Below, piece after piece: positions 16,038 through 25,518 of a stretch of 64,000 nucleotides of DNA. The position numbers and the translations under genes are program-made. Each line of letters begins with the position of its first letter. The stretch's first letter is position 1. The stretch covers positions 62,001 to 126,000 of the forward strand of contig JAAYAY010000269.1 in assembly GCA_012719125.1 (NCBI GenBank), read 5' to 3'. The stretch is from Planctomycetaceae bacterium (GTDB lineage: Bacteria; Planctomycetota; Planctomycetia; Pirellulales; Thermoguttaceae). The notes under the pieces are model-generated. The model searched no databases. It had not been told where the DNA came from and saw nothing but the letters and a program-made list of their open reading frames with translations.

Positions 16038-16805
16038 TTAAGAACCCCTCCGTTTCTCGGTCCAGGAGGGGCTACCGTATTTCTCCGACGCAATCCCGGC
16101 AACTCCCTCTTCCTCTTCCTGCGACAAGCTGTCTGCATGCCACCTCAACGTCAGAGCCTCGGCGACCTGCTGCCGCCAGAGTTGCATCAGTTCCTCGGGC
16201 TCAAGGCTCTTGCCGGTGATCTCACACAGCCCTGGCAATTCAGGGGCAGCCAAAGAGCGACGCAACAAAACGCTGCCATGCTGCAGGACCGCTCCAGCCG
16301 ACCGGCGCTGGGCACTTCCGGCAATCTTCACCCCCGCCACCACGACGTCACCCGCGGATCGCCGCTTGAAGCACAGAAACTCGGCCGATCTCTCCTCTCC
16401 GAGCGAACTGGAGCCAAACAGACTCGCCCGGATCCCCTTCATGGCCAGGACGGCAATCAAGGTCTGATGGACCGCGTCGTACATCCACTGCCGCCGCCTG
16501 CCCAGGAGATGATCCAGGGGAACCGTCACGCTGTATGTTAACTCCCGGTCGTGGAGGATGGCGCCTCCACCGCTCGCTCGCCGTACGACCGGGCAACTGC
16601 GACTCGCCTCGTGCTCCGCCCTCGCAGCATACTGTTGGAAATACCCGAGCGACAGCGTCGGTTCCGCCCACTGGTAGAACCGCCAACAGCAACAACCGGA
16701 TCGGGACGTCCAACCGAGCAGATGCTCATCCACCGCCATGTTCCACGCGCCGCTTGACGGCGGATGAACGATCAGGCGGCACTCCGTTACGGGAACACTC
16801 GGCAT
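16038..16805 (-). CDS. Lipoate-protein ligase A-like / octanoyltransferase-family protein
   Basis: A 255-residue biotin/lipoyl ligase-fold protein. Diagnostic motifs are VVRRASGGGAILHDRELTYS (RRxSGGGAxxHD, nucleotide/lipoate binding) and VVVAGVKIAGSAQRRSAGAVLQHGS (KIxGSAxR with the catalytic Lys, then HGxxLL). It attaches or transfers lipoyl or octanoyl groups. As the last gene of the gcv operon it most likely modifies GcvH. The start at 16805 (MPSVPVTECRLIV) has GGAG 11 bases upstream; the frame extends far upstream inside gcvPB but is shadow there. Whether it uses free lipoate or octanoyl-ACP cannot be told. Confidence 0.85.
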   Translation of the reverse strand: MPSVPVTECRLIVHPPSSGAWNMAVDEHLLGWTSRSGCCCWRFYQWAEPTLSLGYFQQYAARAEHEASRSCPVVRRASGGGAILHDRELTYSVTVPLDHLLGRRRQWMYDAVHQTLIAVLAMKGIRASLFGSSSLGEERSAEFLCFKRRSAGDVVVAGVKIAGSAQRRSAGAVLQHGSVLLRRSLAAPELPGLCEITGKSLEPEELMQLWRQQVAEALTLRWHADSLSQEEEEGVAGIASEKYGSPSWTEKRRGS

Positions 16806-16840
16806 CGGCGTCAACGCTCCGGTAAGCGGACGAGATAGGA

Positions 16841-18301
16841 CTACCGCTCCGGTCCAGCCCACTTCAGAATCGGCTGCCGGGCCGCACGAACCTCGTCCGG
16901 GCGGCTCACCGAAGTGGTGTGGGGAGCGTGGTGGAGCAAGTCGGGATCCTCTTCCGTCACCCGGAACAGGGCCTCGGCAAACGCGTCCAACGTCGATCGG
17001 CACTCCGATTCCGTCGGCTCGATCATCAGGGCTTCGTGGACGATCAACGGAAAGTACACGGTCGGAGCGTGAAACCCGTAGTCGAGCAGCCGCTTGCCGA
17101 TATCCAAAGCACTGACGCCCCGCTCGCGTTTGAGGGTCTGTGCCGTGGCCACGAATTCGTGCATGCAACGATCGCCTTGAGGCACCGGCAGAAAGTGCTT
17201 GACCCGGCTCAGCAGATAATTGGCGTTGAGCACGGCGTTTTCAGAAACCCGCCGAAGACCCTCCGGGCCATGGGTTCGCAGATAACAATAGGTCCGGACG
17301 AGCACGCCCGTATTGCCGAAGAAACTGCGAACACGGCCGATCGTCTTCGGGCGATCAAAGTCGAGCCCATACTCCTCGCCGCTCTTCTTGACAACCGGCA
17401 CTGGCAGGTACGGAGCGAGCTTCCCGGTCACGGCAATCGGCCCGGCGCCCGGCCCGCCGCCCCCGTGGGGGCCGCTGAACGTCTTGTGCGGATTGAAGTG
17501 CATCATGTCCGCGCCGAAATCCCCGGGACGCGTCACGCCAAGGATCGCGTTCATGTTGGCCCCGTCCAGGTACACCAGCCCTCCGGCATCGTGGACCATT
17601 TGGCAAATCTTGGCGATGTTGCGTTCAAAGATCCCCAGCGTATTGGGGTTGGTGATCATGAACACGGCCGTTCGCTCATCGAGCTTCGAGGCCAGATCGT
17701 CCAGATCGACTAGCCCCCCCGGGGTACTCTTCACTTCCACGGTCTTGAACCCGGCCATGGCCGCGCTGGCCGGATTCGTGCCGTGGGCGCCGTCGGGGAT
17801 GAGAACCACATTTCTCGCCGGGTCGGTATCGCGGACATACGCCGCGGCCACGAACAGGGCCGTCATCTCGCCGTGCGCTCCGGCTGCCGGCTGCAAGCTC
17901 ACCGCCTCGAGGCCGGAAATCTCGGCGAGCATCTCCTGCAACGAATGCAGAATCGACAGCATCCCCTGGATCGTCTCCACCCGTTGGTACGGATGCAGCC
18001 CCAACAGCCCCGCCAGCGACGACAACGTCTCGTTCCGCTTCGGATTGTACTTCATCGTACACGAACCGAGCGGATAGAAATGCGAGTCGACCGACATGTT
18101 CTGGGTCGACAGATTCACGAAATGGCGAACCAGTTCCGGCTCGGTCACCTCCGGCAACGACGGAGCAGTCTGGGCGAGTGCCTCGGGAGGCAGCAATCGC
18201 TCCACGGGCTCCGACGGCACGTCGCAGGCCGGCATCTGTACCGCGCACCTCCCAGGACGAGACTGGTCGAACAGCAATTCGGTCGCCTGTTGGTTTCGCA
18301 T
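16841..18301 (-). CDS. gcvPB: Glycine dehydrogenase (decarboxylating) subunit 2
   Basis: The C-terminal half of the split glycine cleavage P-protein, 486 residues. It holds the PLP lysine in HFNPHKTFSGPHGGGGPGAG. Other family markers are SHFYPLGSCTMKYNPKRNE, LQPAAGAHGEMTAL, IPDGAHGTNPASAAMAGF and YLDGANMNAILG. With subunit 1 it decarboxylates glycine and moves the aminomethyl group to lipoyl-GcvH. It follows gcvPA by 47 bp in the gcvT-H-PA-PB-lipoate ligase order. Full length, with no defects seen. Confidence 0.97.
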   Translation of the reverse strand: MRNQQATELLFDQSRPGRCAVQMPACDVPSEPVERLLPPEALAQTAPSLPEVTEPELVRHFVNLSTQNMSVDSHFYPLGSCTMKYNPKRNETLSSLAGLLGLHPYQRVETIQGMLSILHSLQEMLAEISGLEAVSLQPAAGAHGEMTALFVAAAYVRDTDPARNVVLIPDGAHGTNPASAAMAGFKTVEVKSTPGGLVDLDDLASKLDERTAVFMITNPNTLGIFERNIAKICQMVHDAGGLVYLDGANMNAILGVTRPGDFGADMMHFNPHKTFSGPHGGGGPGAGPIAVTGKLAPYLPVPVVKKSGEEYGLDFDRPKTIGRVRSFFGNTGVLVRTYCYLRTHGPEGLRRVSENAVLNANYLLSRVKHFLPVPQGDRCMHEFVATAQTLKRERGVSALDIGKRLLDYGFHAPTVYFPLIVHEALMIEPTESECRSTLDAFAEALFRVTEEDPDLLHHAPHTTSVSRPDEVRAARQPILKWAGPER

Positions 18302-18348
18302 CGAGTTTCAACTCTCCTTCACAATCCCCGAGTCCGCGTGGCAACTTC

Positions 18349-19698
18349 TCAATTCAGAACTGTTCGAATGACGTCCGTCATTCGGTCGATCTCGGCCTTC
18401 ATTCGCTTTTCAGTTACGGCCATGAGAAGACAGTCCTCCAATTCGGGATACCAGCAGCCGAGCGGGACCCCGGCCATGATCCCCTGCTCTCCCGCAGCCG
18501 AAAGCAGCGCATCGGCCTGCCCGTGTGGCACACGGACGACGAATTCCTTGAAGGTCGGCGCGGAAAACACCGGCTGGAGCAGCCCTTCCCCGGTCCACTG
18601 CCCGAGAGCGTACCGGGCTTTCTTCAGGCAGAGTTCGGCCGTGCTGCGGAGACCTTGGGGACCCATCGCCGATAGATAGACCGTGGCCCGCAAGGCCATG
18701 AGTCCCTGATTCGTGCAGATGTTGCTGGTTGCCTTCTCGCGGCGGATGTGCTGCTCCCGCGTCTGAAGCGTCAACACCCAGCAGCGCCGATCGCGCCGGT
18801 CGACCGTTTCGCCCACCAGCCGCCCGGGCATCCGCCGCAGGAACTTGTCCCGGCACGCCAGGATCCCCAGGTACGGTCCCCCGTAACTCATCGGATTCCC
18901 AAGCGATTGCCCTTCGGCCACGACGATGTCGGCGCCGCAGTCGCCCGGCCGCCTGAGGAGGCCCAGGCTGACGGGATCGACGGCCACAATCATCGCCGCG
19001 CCCTTGGCATGGGCAAGGGCTGACAGTTGCTCCACGTCTTCAAGGCAGCCGAAGAAGTTCGGATGCTGCACGAGGACACAGGCCGTCTGGTCGTCGATCG
19101 CCGCGTCGAGTTCCTCCGGGGCAACCGTACCGTTCGGAGCGGCGACCGTCACCAACTCCGTTTCCAGGTTCTGCAGATAAGTCCCCAGTACCTGTCGGTA
19201 TTCAGGGTGCACCGTCGACGCCGCCACGACCTTCGCATGGCGCCGCGTCACGCTGCAGGCCATCAACACGGCCTCGGCGGCCGCACCCGCCCCGTCGTAA
19301 AGGCTCGCGTTGGAGACGTCCATCCCCGTCAACTGGGCAATCAGGGTCTGGTATTCGAACAGTGCCTTGAGATTGCCCTGGCTGGCCTCGGCCTGGTAGG
19401 GCGTGTAGGAGGTGTAGAACTCGCTCCGCGATGCCACGAAATCGACCACGGACGGAATGAAGTGGTCGTAACTTCCCGCACCGAGAAAACAGGTCGACTG
19501 CGATGCCGGCCGGTTCCTGGCCGCCAACTCGCCCACGTGGACGGCCAGTTCCAACTCCCCCAGGGCCGGCGGCAGATCCAGGGCTCGACCGAGATGGAGG
19601 TCCGCCGGGATCATCTCGAACAACTCGTCGATCGATGCGGCGCCGATCGCCTGGAGCATCGCCCGGCGGTCTTCATCGGTGTTGGGAATATAGGGCAT
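18349..19698 (-). CDS. gcvPA: Glycine dehydrogenase (decarboxylating) subunit 1
   Basis: The N-terminal half of the split P-protein, 449 residues, starting MPYIPNTDEDRRAMLQAIG at the ATG at 19698. Markers are CFLGAGSYDHFIPSVVD, FYTSYTPYQAEASQGNLKAL (in part), SNASLYDGAGAAAEAVLMA and STVHPEYRQVLGTYLQ. It forms a heterotetramer with GcvPB. The upstream spacer (19699-19829) holds a terminator after gcvH and a dispersed 30-bp repeat, so gcvPA may have its own promoter. Confidence 0.97.
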   Translation of the reverse strand: MPYIPNTDEDRRAMLQAIGAASIDELFEMIPADLHLGRALDLPPALGELELAVHVGELAARNRPASQSTCFLGAGSYDHFIPSVVDFVASRSEFYTSYTPYQAEASQGNLKALFEYQTLIAQLTGMDVSNASLYDGAGAAAEAVLMACSVTRRHAKVVAASTVHPEYRQVLGTYLQNLETELVTVAAPNGTVAPEELDAAIDDQTACVLVQHPNFFGCLEDVEQLSALAHAKGAAMIVAVDPVSLGLLRRPGDCGADIVVAEGQSLGNPMSYGGPYLGILACRDKFLRRMPGRLVGETVDRRDRRCWVLTLQTREQHIRREKATSNICTNQGLMALRATVYLSAMGPQGLRSTAELCLKKARYALGQWTGEGLLQPVFSAPTFKEFVVRVPHGQADALLSAAGEQGIMAGVPLGCWYPELEDCLLMAVTEKRMKAEIDRMTDVIRTVLN

Positions 19699-19748
19699 AG
19701 ACAAAGCCTTTCTCTTTCCCCCAGAAGCGGAGAACAAAAAAAGCGTGC

Positions 19749-19780
19749 CACTTCAGATGGCTGAATAGATACGAAAAAGC
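19749..19780 (+). repeat. Copy 1 of a 30-bp dispersed repeat
   Basis: ACTTCAGATGGCTGAA followed by TAGATACGAAAAAG at 19750-19779 matches 37060-37089 at 28 of 30 positions. The core TTCAG-ATGG-CTGAA is a small hairpin. Here it lies antisense to the gcv genes, between gcvH and gcvPA. On minus it is followed by GTGGCACGC and a run of seven T. Confidence 0.75.
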
Positions 19781-19793
19781 GGCATCCATGCCG
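19774..19793 (-). terminator. Terminator-like hairpin after gcvH
   Basis: On minus CGGCA-TGGA-TGCCG (19793-19780) followed by CTTTTT lies 37 bases past the gcvH stop. The stem is short (5 bp), so termination may be partial, leaving some read-through into gcvPA. A second stem TACCTG/CAGGTA lies between it and the stop. Confidence 0.5.
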
Positions 19794-19829
19794 GGGCCGG
19801 AAGACGGTTACCTGACAATTGCAGGTATC

Positions 19830-20237
19830 CTACTCGTCGGCCATCTCCTGTTCGCACTGTTTCTGATAGGCGGCATGATCCATCAGTCCCGACAGGGCCG
19901 TCTCGTCCGCAATCCGGATCTTGACGAACCACCCGCTGGTATACGGATCGTCAGAAAGCGTTTCCAGTTGATCCACCAGGGTCGAGTTGACCTCCACGAT
20001 CTCTCCGTCCACCGGACTGTAGAGATCGCTTACCGCTTTGACCGATTCGATTTCGCCAAAAGGCTCGCCCGCACTGACCGATCGGCCGACCTGCGGAAGG
20101 TCCACAAACACGAGATCTGTAAGAGCTTCCAACGCAAAGGCGCTGATCCCCACGGTCGCGACCTTGGCTCCAGCTTCATCCGTGGCGATAGCCACCCACT
20201 CATGGGTCTTGGAATAGAGCAGTTCTTCGGGTTTCAC
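19830..20237 (-). CDS. gcvH: Glycine cleavage system H protein
   Basis: A 135-residue lipoyl carrier protein. The lipoylated lysine is in FGEIESVKAVSDLYSPVDGE, and the N terminus LLYSKTHEWVAI and DLVFVDLPQVGRSV are typical. It shuttles the aminomethyl group between the P, T and L proteins. I choose the GTG at 20237 (VKPEELLYSK): AAAGGA lies eight bases upstream and the length fits the family; the longer frame upstream runs through the gcvT end out of phase. It lies 44 bp after gcvT. Confidence 0.95.
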   Translation of the reverse strand: MKPEELLYSKTHEWVAIATDEAGAKVATVGISAFALEALTDLVFVDLPQVGRSVSAGEPFGEIESVKAVSDLYSPVDGEIVEVNSTLVDQLETLSDDPYTSGWFVKIRIADETALSGLMDHAAYQKQCEQEMADE

Positions 20238-20281
20238 GTCCAGTATCCTTTCGCGGTTTGAGGACTCGTGTTTCAGGCGGC

Positions 20282-21442
<1,161 letters not shown>

Positions 21443-21730
21443 CGGTGTCTCCGACAAGTCTGCGAGGATGAGAGCACAACGCGCGACAAAAGGACAATTG
21501 TAACGCCCGGGCGAACCGAGAACAGGGGGCGCGCAGACTCCAGAAAACGGAACGCAATCTCGCGGCCACAGACTTCGAAAGACGCCCTCGCGGGCCAGCG
21601 CACCGGCCAACCCGGCCTGAAAACAGCATCGAAGAATGTCCGCCTGCCTTACCTCGTGGGGGGGGGCTCCATGCACCTATCGTGCTATTCAATGGAGACG
21701 TCGGGGGAAGACTCGACTCGGAGTACGCAT

Positions 21731-21922
21731 AAAAAAAGAGCGGCACCGCACGGGAGCGATCCAAAAGGGGCCAACTGCGGTCTCCTCTTGGGGCAACGGA
21801 GACCACGCCCCACCAAACAGGGTCGCTCAACTCAAACCAGAAAGAAACCTGCCAAGTGTGTGGGCGAGTAGATTTGGCAGGCTGAGCATCGAAGTGCGGC
21901 ACCGCTCGACTGGGTAATACAC
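21731..21922 (-). ncRNA. Structured RNA of unknown family with its own promoter and terminator
   Basis: On minus a three-way-junction fold can be drawn with full pairing. The closing helix joins 21894-21907 with 21738-21751 (6 bp, a 2x2 mismatch, 6 bp). A hairpin CCTGCCAA/TTGGCAGG joins 21874-21881 with 21848-21855. A long arm combines 21823-21828 with 21754-21759, 21808-21811 with 21767-21770, and a GGTCTCC/GGAGACC tip (21798-21804 with 21779-21785). A small 5' stem GGGT/ACCC (21912-21924) comes first. Seven T residues follow the closing helix directly, giving an intrinsic terminator. A TTGACA promoter lies just upstream. It could be a 6S-like housekeeping RNA, a terminating leader of gcvT, or a new class. 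It does not match the glycine riboswitch core I know. Confidence 0.65.
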
Positions 21923-21926
21923 CCGC

Positions 21927-21955
21927 AACCTAGACCATCGCTCTTGCGATGTCAA
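21927..21955 (-). promoter_or_regulatory. Strong sigma-70-type promoter of the structured RNA
   Basis: On minus a perfect TTGACA (21955-21950) is separated by 17 bp from TAGGTT (21932-21927). Transcription would start near 21920, just before the GGGT/ACCC stem and the closing helix of the RNA. A consensus -35 box is rare in this window. Confidence 0.65.
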
Positions 21956-22140
21956 GTGGTGACATAGTCAGAAAAGACTTCCCAAACTTTCCTCGCGTGC
22001 GATTACCCCGTCGCCGGTGTCGGGATATCTCGTGAAGACGATGCTGGGCACGAGGTTCACCACAGAATGACTGCGGAAATCGCAGCCGGCAATCCGCCGC
22101 AGGTGCAGAACCTGGACAGTCTGTTCCCCCCAGCGGAGAA

Positions 22141-23331
22141 TCAACCGTACCCGCCCATGCCGAAAAACAACTGCTTCTTCAAGAAACGATAGACCCAGTA
22201 GTCTTCCGGGATCTCTTCACCAGGGAGGTGGTGACTCGATCGTGGGGTGGACGCTGACAGCTCTCCGTACGCATCGCGGCCGCTCGTGTCCTCGGCGCCG
22301 TGGCTCTTCAAATAGGCAGCCAGCTCATCGGGATACTCGAGAATCACACAGCCGCGGGTCCGTTCGTCAACAAACTTCTGAAATCCCCCTAGGAGCCGGC
22401 TTTCGTTGATGGTCCGAAACAGATCGCCTTCATGATCGCGGACTGTTTCGCACGCGAACGACATCGGCGGACACGGCTCGATCGTGCCCCCTGGACCGAT
22501 ATGGAACCCCAACCCTTTGGCCGCCGGACAGACCGCCTCCCCCCGAGCGTTCCAGTAAGTGTCGATCAAGATGATTGGGTGACGCCGCCGCAACCCAAGC
22601 AGACGCCGCCGCACGTCGATCATCTGCTCCTTCTCAACGCAGAACTCCGGCGACGGATCGGCCCCGACCGGCCGGAATACATAGTACCAAAGATACATCG
22701 CCCCACACTTGACGAATTGCTCCACGTACTCGTCGCAGAGGACCGTCTCGAGATTCCGCCCCGTCACCGTGGTGGCCACGCCAAACAGGATCTTCCGCCG
22801 GGCAAGACGTTCGATACCTTCCATCGCTTTCCGATACACGCCCTCGCCGCGTCTCGCGTCGTTTTCAGCTTCCGGCCCGTCAATGCTGACGAGAACCGTT
22901 ACGTTCCCCAGTCGTCGAATTTGCTCGACGTTCTCCTCGTCCAGGAACATCCCGTTGGTGATGATCTGGAAATAGCATTCAGGGTGACGCTCAATAGTCC
23001 GCCATATCCCCGGATAGAGCATGGGCTCGCCGCCCAGGAGTGTGTAGAAAAAGGCCTTCTGTTTCTTTCCCGCGGCAATGACGGACTCGACGTCTTCTTC
23101 GGACAGACTTCGTCCGCCTCCCGAGCTGTCAATCCAGCAGCCGTGGCAACGCAGATTGCAGGCGTTGGTCAGAGCGAGAAACAGGAAGGGCGGGAAAAGC
23201 TCTCCCCTCCGCACGCGCCGGCGATGAGCCGCCATCGCCCGGTTGCCCTTGTAAACCCAAAGATAGGCCGCCTTGGCGGCCAGTCGCGGGGAGACTTGAG
23301 TGGCGGCTCGGTAGGCTAGTCGCAAAAGCAT
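22141..23331 (-). CDS. Radical SAM protein with a C-terminal SPASM-like cysteine region
   Basis: A 396-residue enzyme. The [4Fe-4S] motif CNLRCHGC (C58, C62, C65; CxxxCxxC) follows LFLALTNA, and the SAM-binding LGGEPMLYPG and VLVSIDGPEAEND match radical SAM strands 2 and 4. More cysteines lie in the C-terminal half (AVCPAAKGLGFHIGPGG, EPCPPMSFACE), suggesting an auxiliary cluster as in SPASM or twitch domains. No peptide substrate gene is nearby. It is divergent from the SHC-like cyclase gene with 269 bp between, so a role in modifying the terpenoid lipid is possible but unproven. The N-terminal 45 residues are basic and amphipathic, perhaps membrane-associated. Confidence 0.85.
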   Translation of the reverse strand: MLLRLAYRAATQVSPRLAAKAAYLWVYKGNRAMAAHRRRVRRGELFPPFLFLALTNACNLRCHGCWIDSSGGGRSLSEEDVESVIAAGKKQKAFFYTLLGGEPMLYPGIWRTIERHPECYFQIITNGMFLDEENVEQIRRLGNVTVLVSIDGPEAENDARRGEGVYRKAMEGIERLARRKILFGVATTVTGRNLETVLCDEYVEQFVKCGAMYLWYYVFRPVGADPSPEFCVEKEQMIDVRRRLLGLRRRHPIILIDTYWNARGEAVCPAAKGLGFHIGPGGTIEPCPPMSFACETVRDHEGDLFRTINESRLLGGFQKFVDERTRGCVILEYPDELAAYLKSHGAEDTSGRDAYGELSASTPRSSHHLPGEEIPEDYWVYRFLKKQLFFGMGGYG

Positions 23332-23476
23332 GGGGCTCCGCCTGGTTGGTTGGGTGCTTGGGCATCGGCACGGCAGGGACCACCCATTATAGCGCGCGGC
23401 ACACCAGACTCCTCAACCCACCACCCGGCAGCGGAGGATGCCCGTTTGACAGGCATGTACCTTGTGGGAAATATAG

Positions 23477-23566
23477 AGCGTACTGATCGCCACAACCATC
23501 CACGCCGGCAAGCTCTACCTCCGCGACAAGGACGTCCTCATGTGCTACGACGTTCGCGCCAAATAG
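23477..23566 (+). pseudogene. Remnant of the C terminus of a PQQ-like beta-propeller protein
   Basis: After a TAG at 23474 the frame reads about 29 residues ending in HAGKLYLRDKDVLMCYDVRAK and a TAG at 23564-23566. The pattern GKLYLRDxDxLxCYDxxAK is the usual end of planctomycete outer-membrane-assembly-like (BamB/PQQ repeat) proteins. No matching upstream coding sequence is present, so only the last blade strand is left. It ends 34 bp before the SHC-like gene, which suggests that gene arrived, or a neighbour was deleted, at this point. Confidence 0.6.
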
Positions 23567-23600
23567 GCGACAGAGCCGCCGACCAATTCGAGCTGCCGCG

Positions 23601-25376
23601 ATGATCGATCACCATCGGTTGAAGAAAGCTTACGAGAAGGCCCGCTCCGACCTGCTGGCAGGACGCATCCCCGGCGGACATTGGGAAGGTCAACTCAGCA
23701 GTTCCGCCCTGTCGACCGCCACCGCCGTCAGCGCCCTCGCGTGTGTCTTGAGAAACCGTCAAACGCCGACGGATGCCACCCGCCTCCGCAGCCTGATCGA
23801 GCGCGGACTGAGCTATGTCGCAGCCATTCAGAACTCCGACGGGGGCTGGGGCGACACGGATCGAAGCCTCTCGAACATCGCCACCACCATGCTCGTCCGT
23901 GCGGCGATATACCTGGCCGGTGAATCGGACCGTTTTGCCGATGCGCTTCGGTCGGCCGAGACGTACTTGGATCGCCAGGGCTGGACTGCCGGCCTGAAGC
24001 GTCGCTACGGCCGCGACAAAACCTTCGCCGTCCCCATCCTCACGAACTGCGCCCTGGCCGGCCTGGTGCCTTGGAGCGAGGTCTCACCGCTCCCCTTCGA
24101 GCTAGCCTGTTTTCCGCCCGAATTCTACCGATTTCTGCGGCTTCCTGTCGTCAGCTACGCCGTGCCCGCCCTGGTGGCTATCGGACAGGCTCGCTATCAC
24201 CACCGCAAGCCGCTGAACCCCTTCACGCGGATGACGCGGAGTCTGTCGGTCCGACGCAGCCTGTGCGTCGTCCAGCGGATGCAGCCGGAGAGCGGCGGCT
24301 TCCTGGAGGCAACGCCGCTGACCAGCTTCGTCGTGATGAGCCTGGCCGGCATCGGCCGCGCCGATCATCCGATCGTTCGACGGGGAGTGCAATTCCTCAT
24401 CGATTCGGCCGGCGAAGACGGATCCTGGCCGATCGACACAAACCTTGCCACTTGGGTCACCACGCTCTCGATCAATGCCCTCGACGATGGCTCGCTGGCG
24501 CCTCTCGGCGTGGAATGCCTCCCGTGGCTTCTGCGTTGCCAGCATCGGGTGCGGCACCCCTTCACCAATGCCGATCCCGGCGGATGGGGGTGGACCGACT
24601 TGAGCGGGGCCGTACCCGACGCAGACGACACGCCGGGTGCCTTGTTGGCATTGGCTCGAGTAGCCCGCCATGTTGCCGAGGAACATGCCGAACAGATTCG
24701 AGAGGCCGCCCGGGCCGGCGTCGATTGGTTGCTGGGCCTGCAAAACCGCAACGGCGGCTGGCCCACCTTCTGCCGCGGCTGGGGCAAGCTCCCCTTCGAC
24801 CGCAGCAGCACCGACCTGACGGCGCACGCCCTGCGAGCTCTCCACGCATGGCGCGACGTTCATCCGGCCCGCATCCAGAAGGCCATCCGACGCGGATTCA
24901 CCTTCCTCGACAAACAACAGCGGACCGACGGCAGTTGGGTGCCGCTCTGGTTTGGTAACCAGTACCGCGCCGATGAAGAAAACCCCGTCTATGGAACCGC
25001 CCGCGTGCTCCTGGCCTACCGGGACCTCGATCGCCTCGGCACGAAAGCGGTCAGTAAGGGATTGGACTTCCTGGTTGGCGAACAGCGTGACGACGGCGGC
25101 TGGGGCGCGGCACCGTCCGGGGAGGTGTCCTCGGTCGAAGAAACGGCCGTTGCCGTCGAGGCTCTGCTGGCGTCGCCGGCTGTCGAGTCGGCGCAAACTG
25201 TTATTCAGAAAGGACTTGAGTGGCTAGTGCAGGCCGTCGAACAGGATCGATACCGGGATTCGACGCCGATCGGTTTTTACTTCGCCCGGCTATGGTATTA
25301 TGAGAAGTTGTACCCCTTGATCTTCACGCTTTCCGCCCTGCGCCGCGCAGCAGACATATACCGACCCGACGCGTAA
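23601..25376 (+). CDS. Squalene-hopene cyclase-like class II terpene cyclase
   Basis: A 591-residue alpha-alpha-toroid protein. The protonating acid motif DxDD is present as DADD at residues 340-343 (GAVPDADDTPGALLAL). QW-type repeats are QNSDGGWG, QNRNGGWPTFC, QQRTDGSWVPLWFGNQY and EQRDDGGWG. FDRSSTDLTAHALRAL and NPVYGTARVLLAYRDL match late SHC segments. It is shorter than typical hopene cyclases (about 630), and the usual GRWGVNYIYGT is replaced by PLWFGNQY...NPVYGT, so the substrate may not be squalene. It leads the plus-strand isoprenoid locus. The ATG at 23601 follows a GC-rich spacer without a clear ribosome site. Confidence 0.85.
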   Translation: MIDHHRLKKAYEKARSDLLAGRIPGGHWEGQLSSSALSTATAVSALACVLRNRQTPTDATRLRSLIERGLSYVAAIQNSDGGWGDTDRSLSNIATTMLVRAAIYLAGESDRFADALRSAETYLDRQGWTAGLKRRYGRDKTFAVPILTNCALAGLVPWSEVSPLPFELACFPPEFYRFLRLPVVSYAVPALVAIGQARYHHRKPLNPFTRMTRSLSVRRSLCVVQRMQPESGGFLEATPLTSFVVMSLAGIGRADHPIVRRGVQFLIDSAGEDGSWPIDTNLATWVTTLSINALDDGSLAPLGVECLPWLLRCQHRVRHPFTNADPGGWGWTDLSGAVPDADDTPGALLALARVARHVAEEHAEQIREAARAGVDWLLGLQNRNGGWPTFCRGWGKLPFDRSSTDLTAHALRALHAWRDVHPARIQKAIRRGFTFLDKQQRTDGSWVPLWFGNQYRADEENPVYGTARVLLAYRDLDRLGTKAVSKGLDFLVGEQRDDGGWGAAPSGEVSSVEETAVAVEALLASPAVESAQTVIQKGLEWLVQAVEQDRYRDSTPIGFYFARLWYYEKLYPLIFTLSALRRAADIYRPDA

Positions 25377-25518
25377 GCGAGGATAGAAGACTAGCTATTC
25401 TGTTCCTCGCTCACCCTTCAGATTAGCATGGACATGACGTGAGATCGTCGTCAGCCCGGCAGCCCCTTCCCCCATCCATCCCTCCGGTCACCGAACGACC
25501 CCAGCCAAGACAGCAACC

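Noticed and set aside
15524-16138. 204-codon open frame on minus in the spacer
   Set aside because: No family signature, overlaps the lipoate ligase end, and codon usage does not resemble the real genes nearby.
21443-21730. Glycine riboswitch in the gcvT leader
   Set aside because: I looked for the tandem aptamer core on minus and did not find it; only the unassigned RNA at 21731-21922 is structured.
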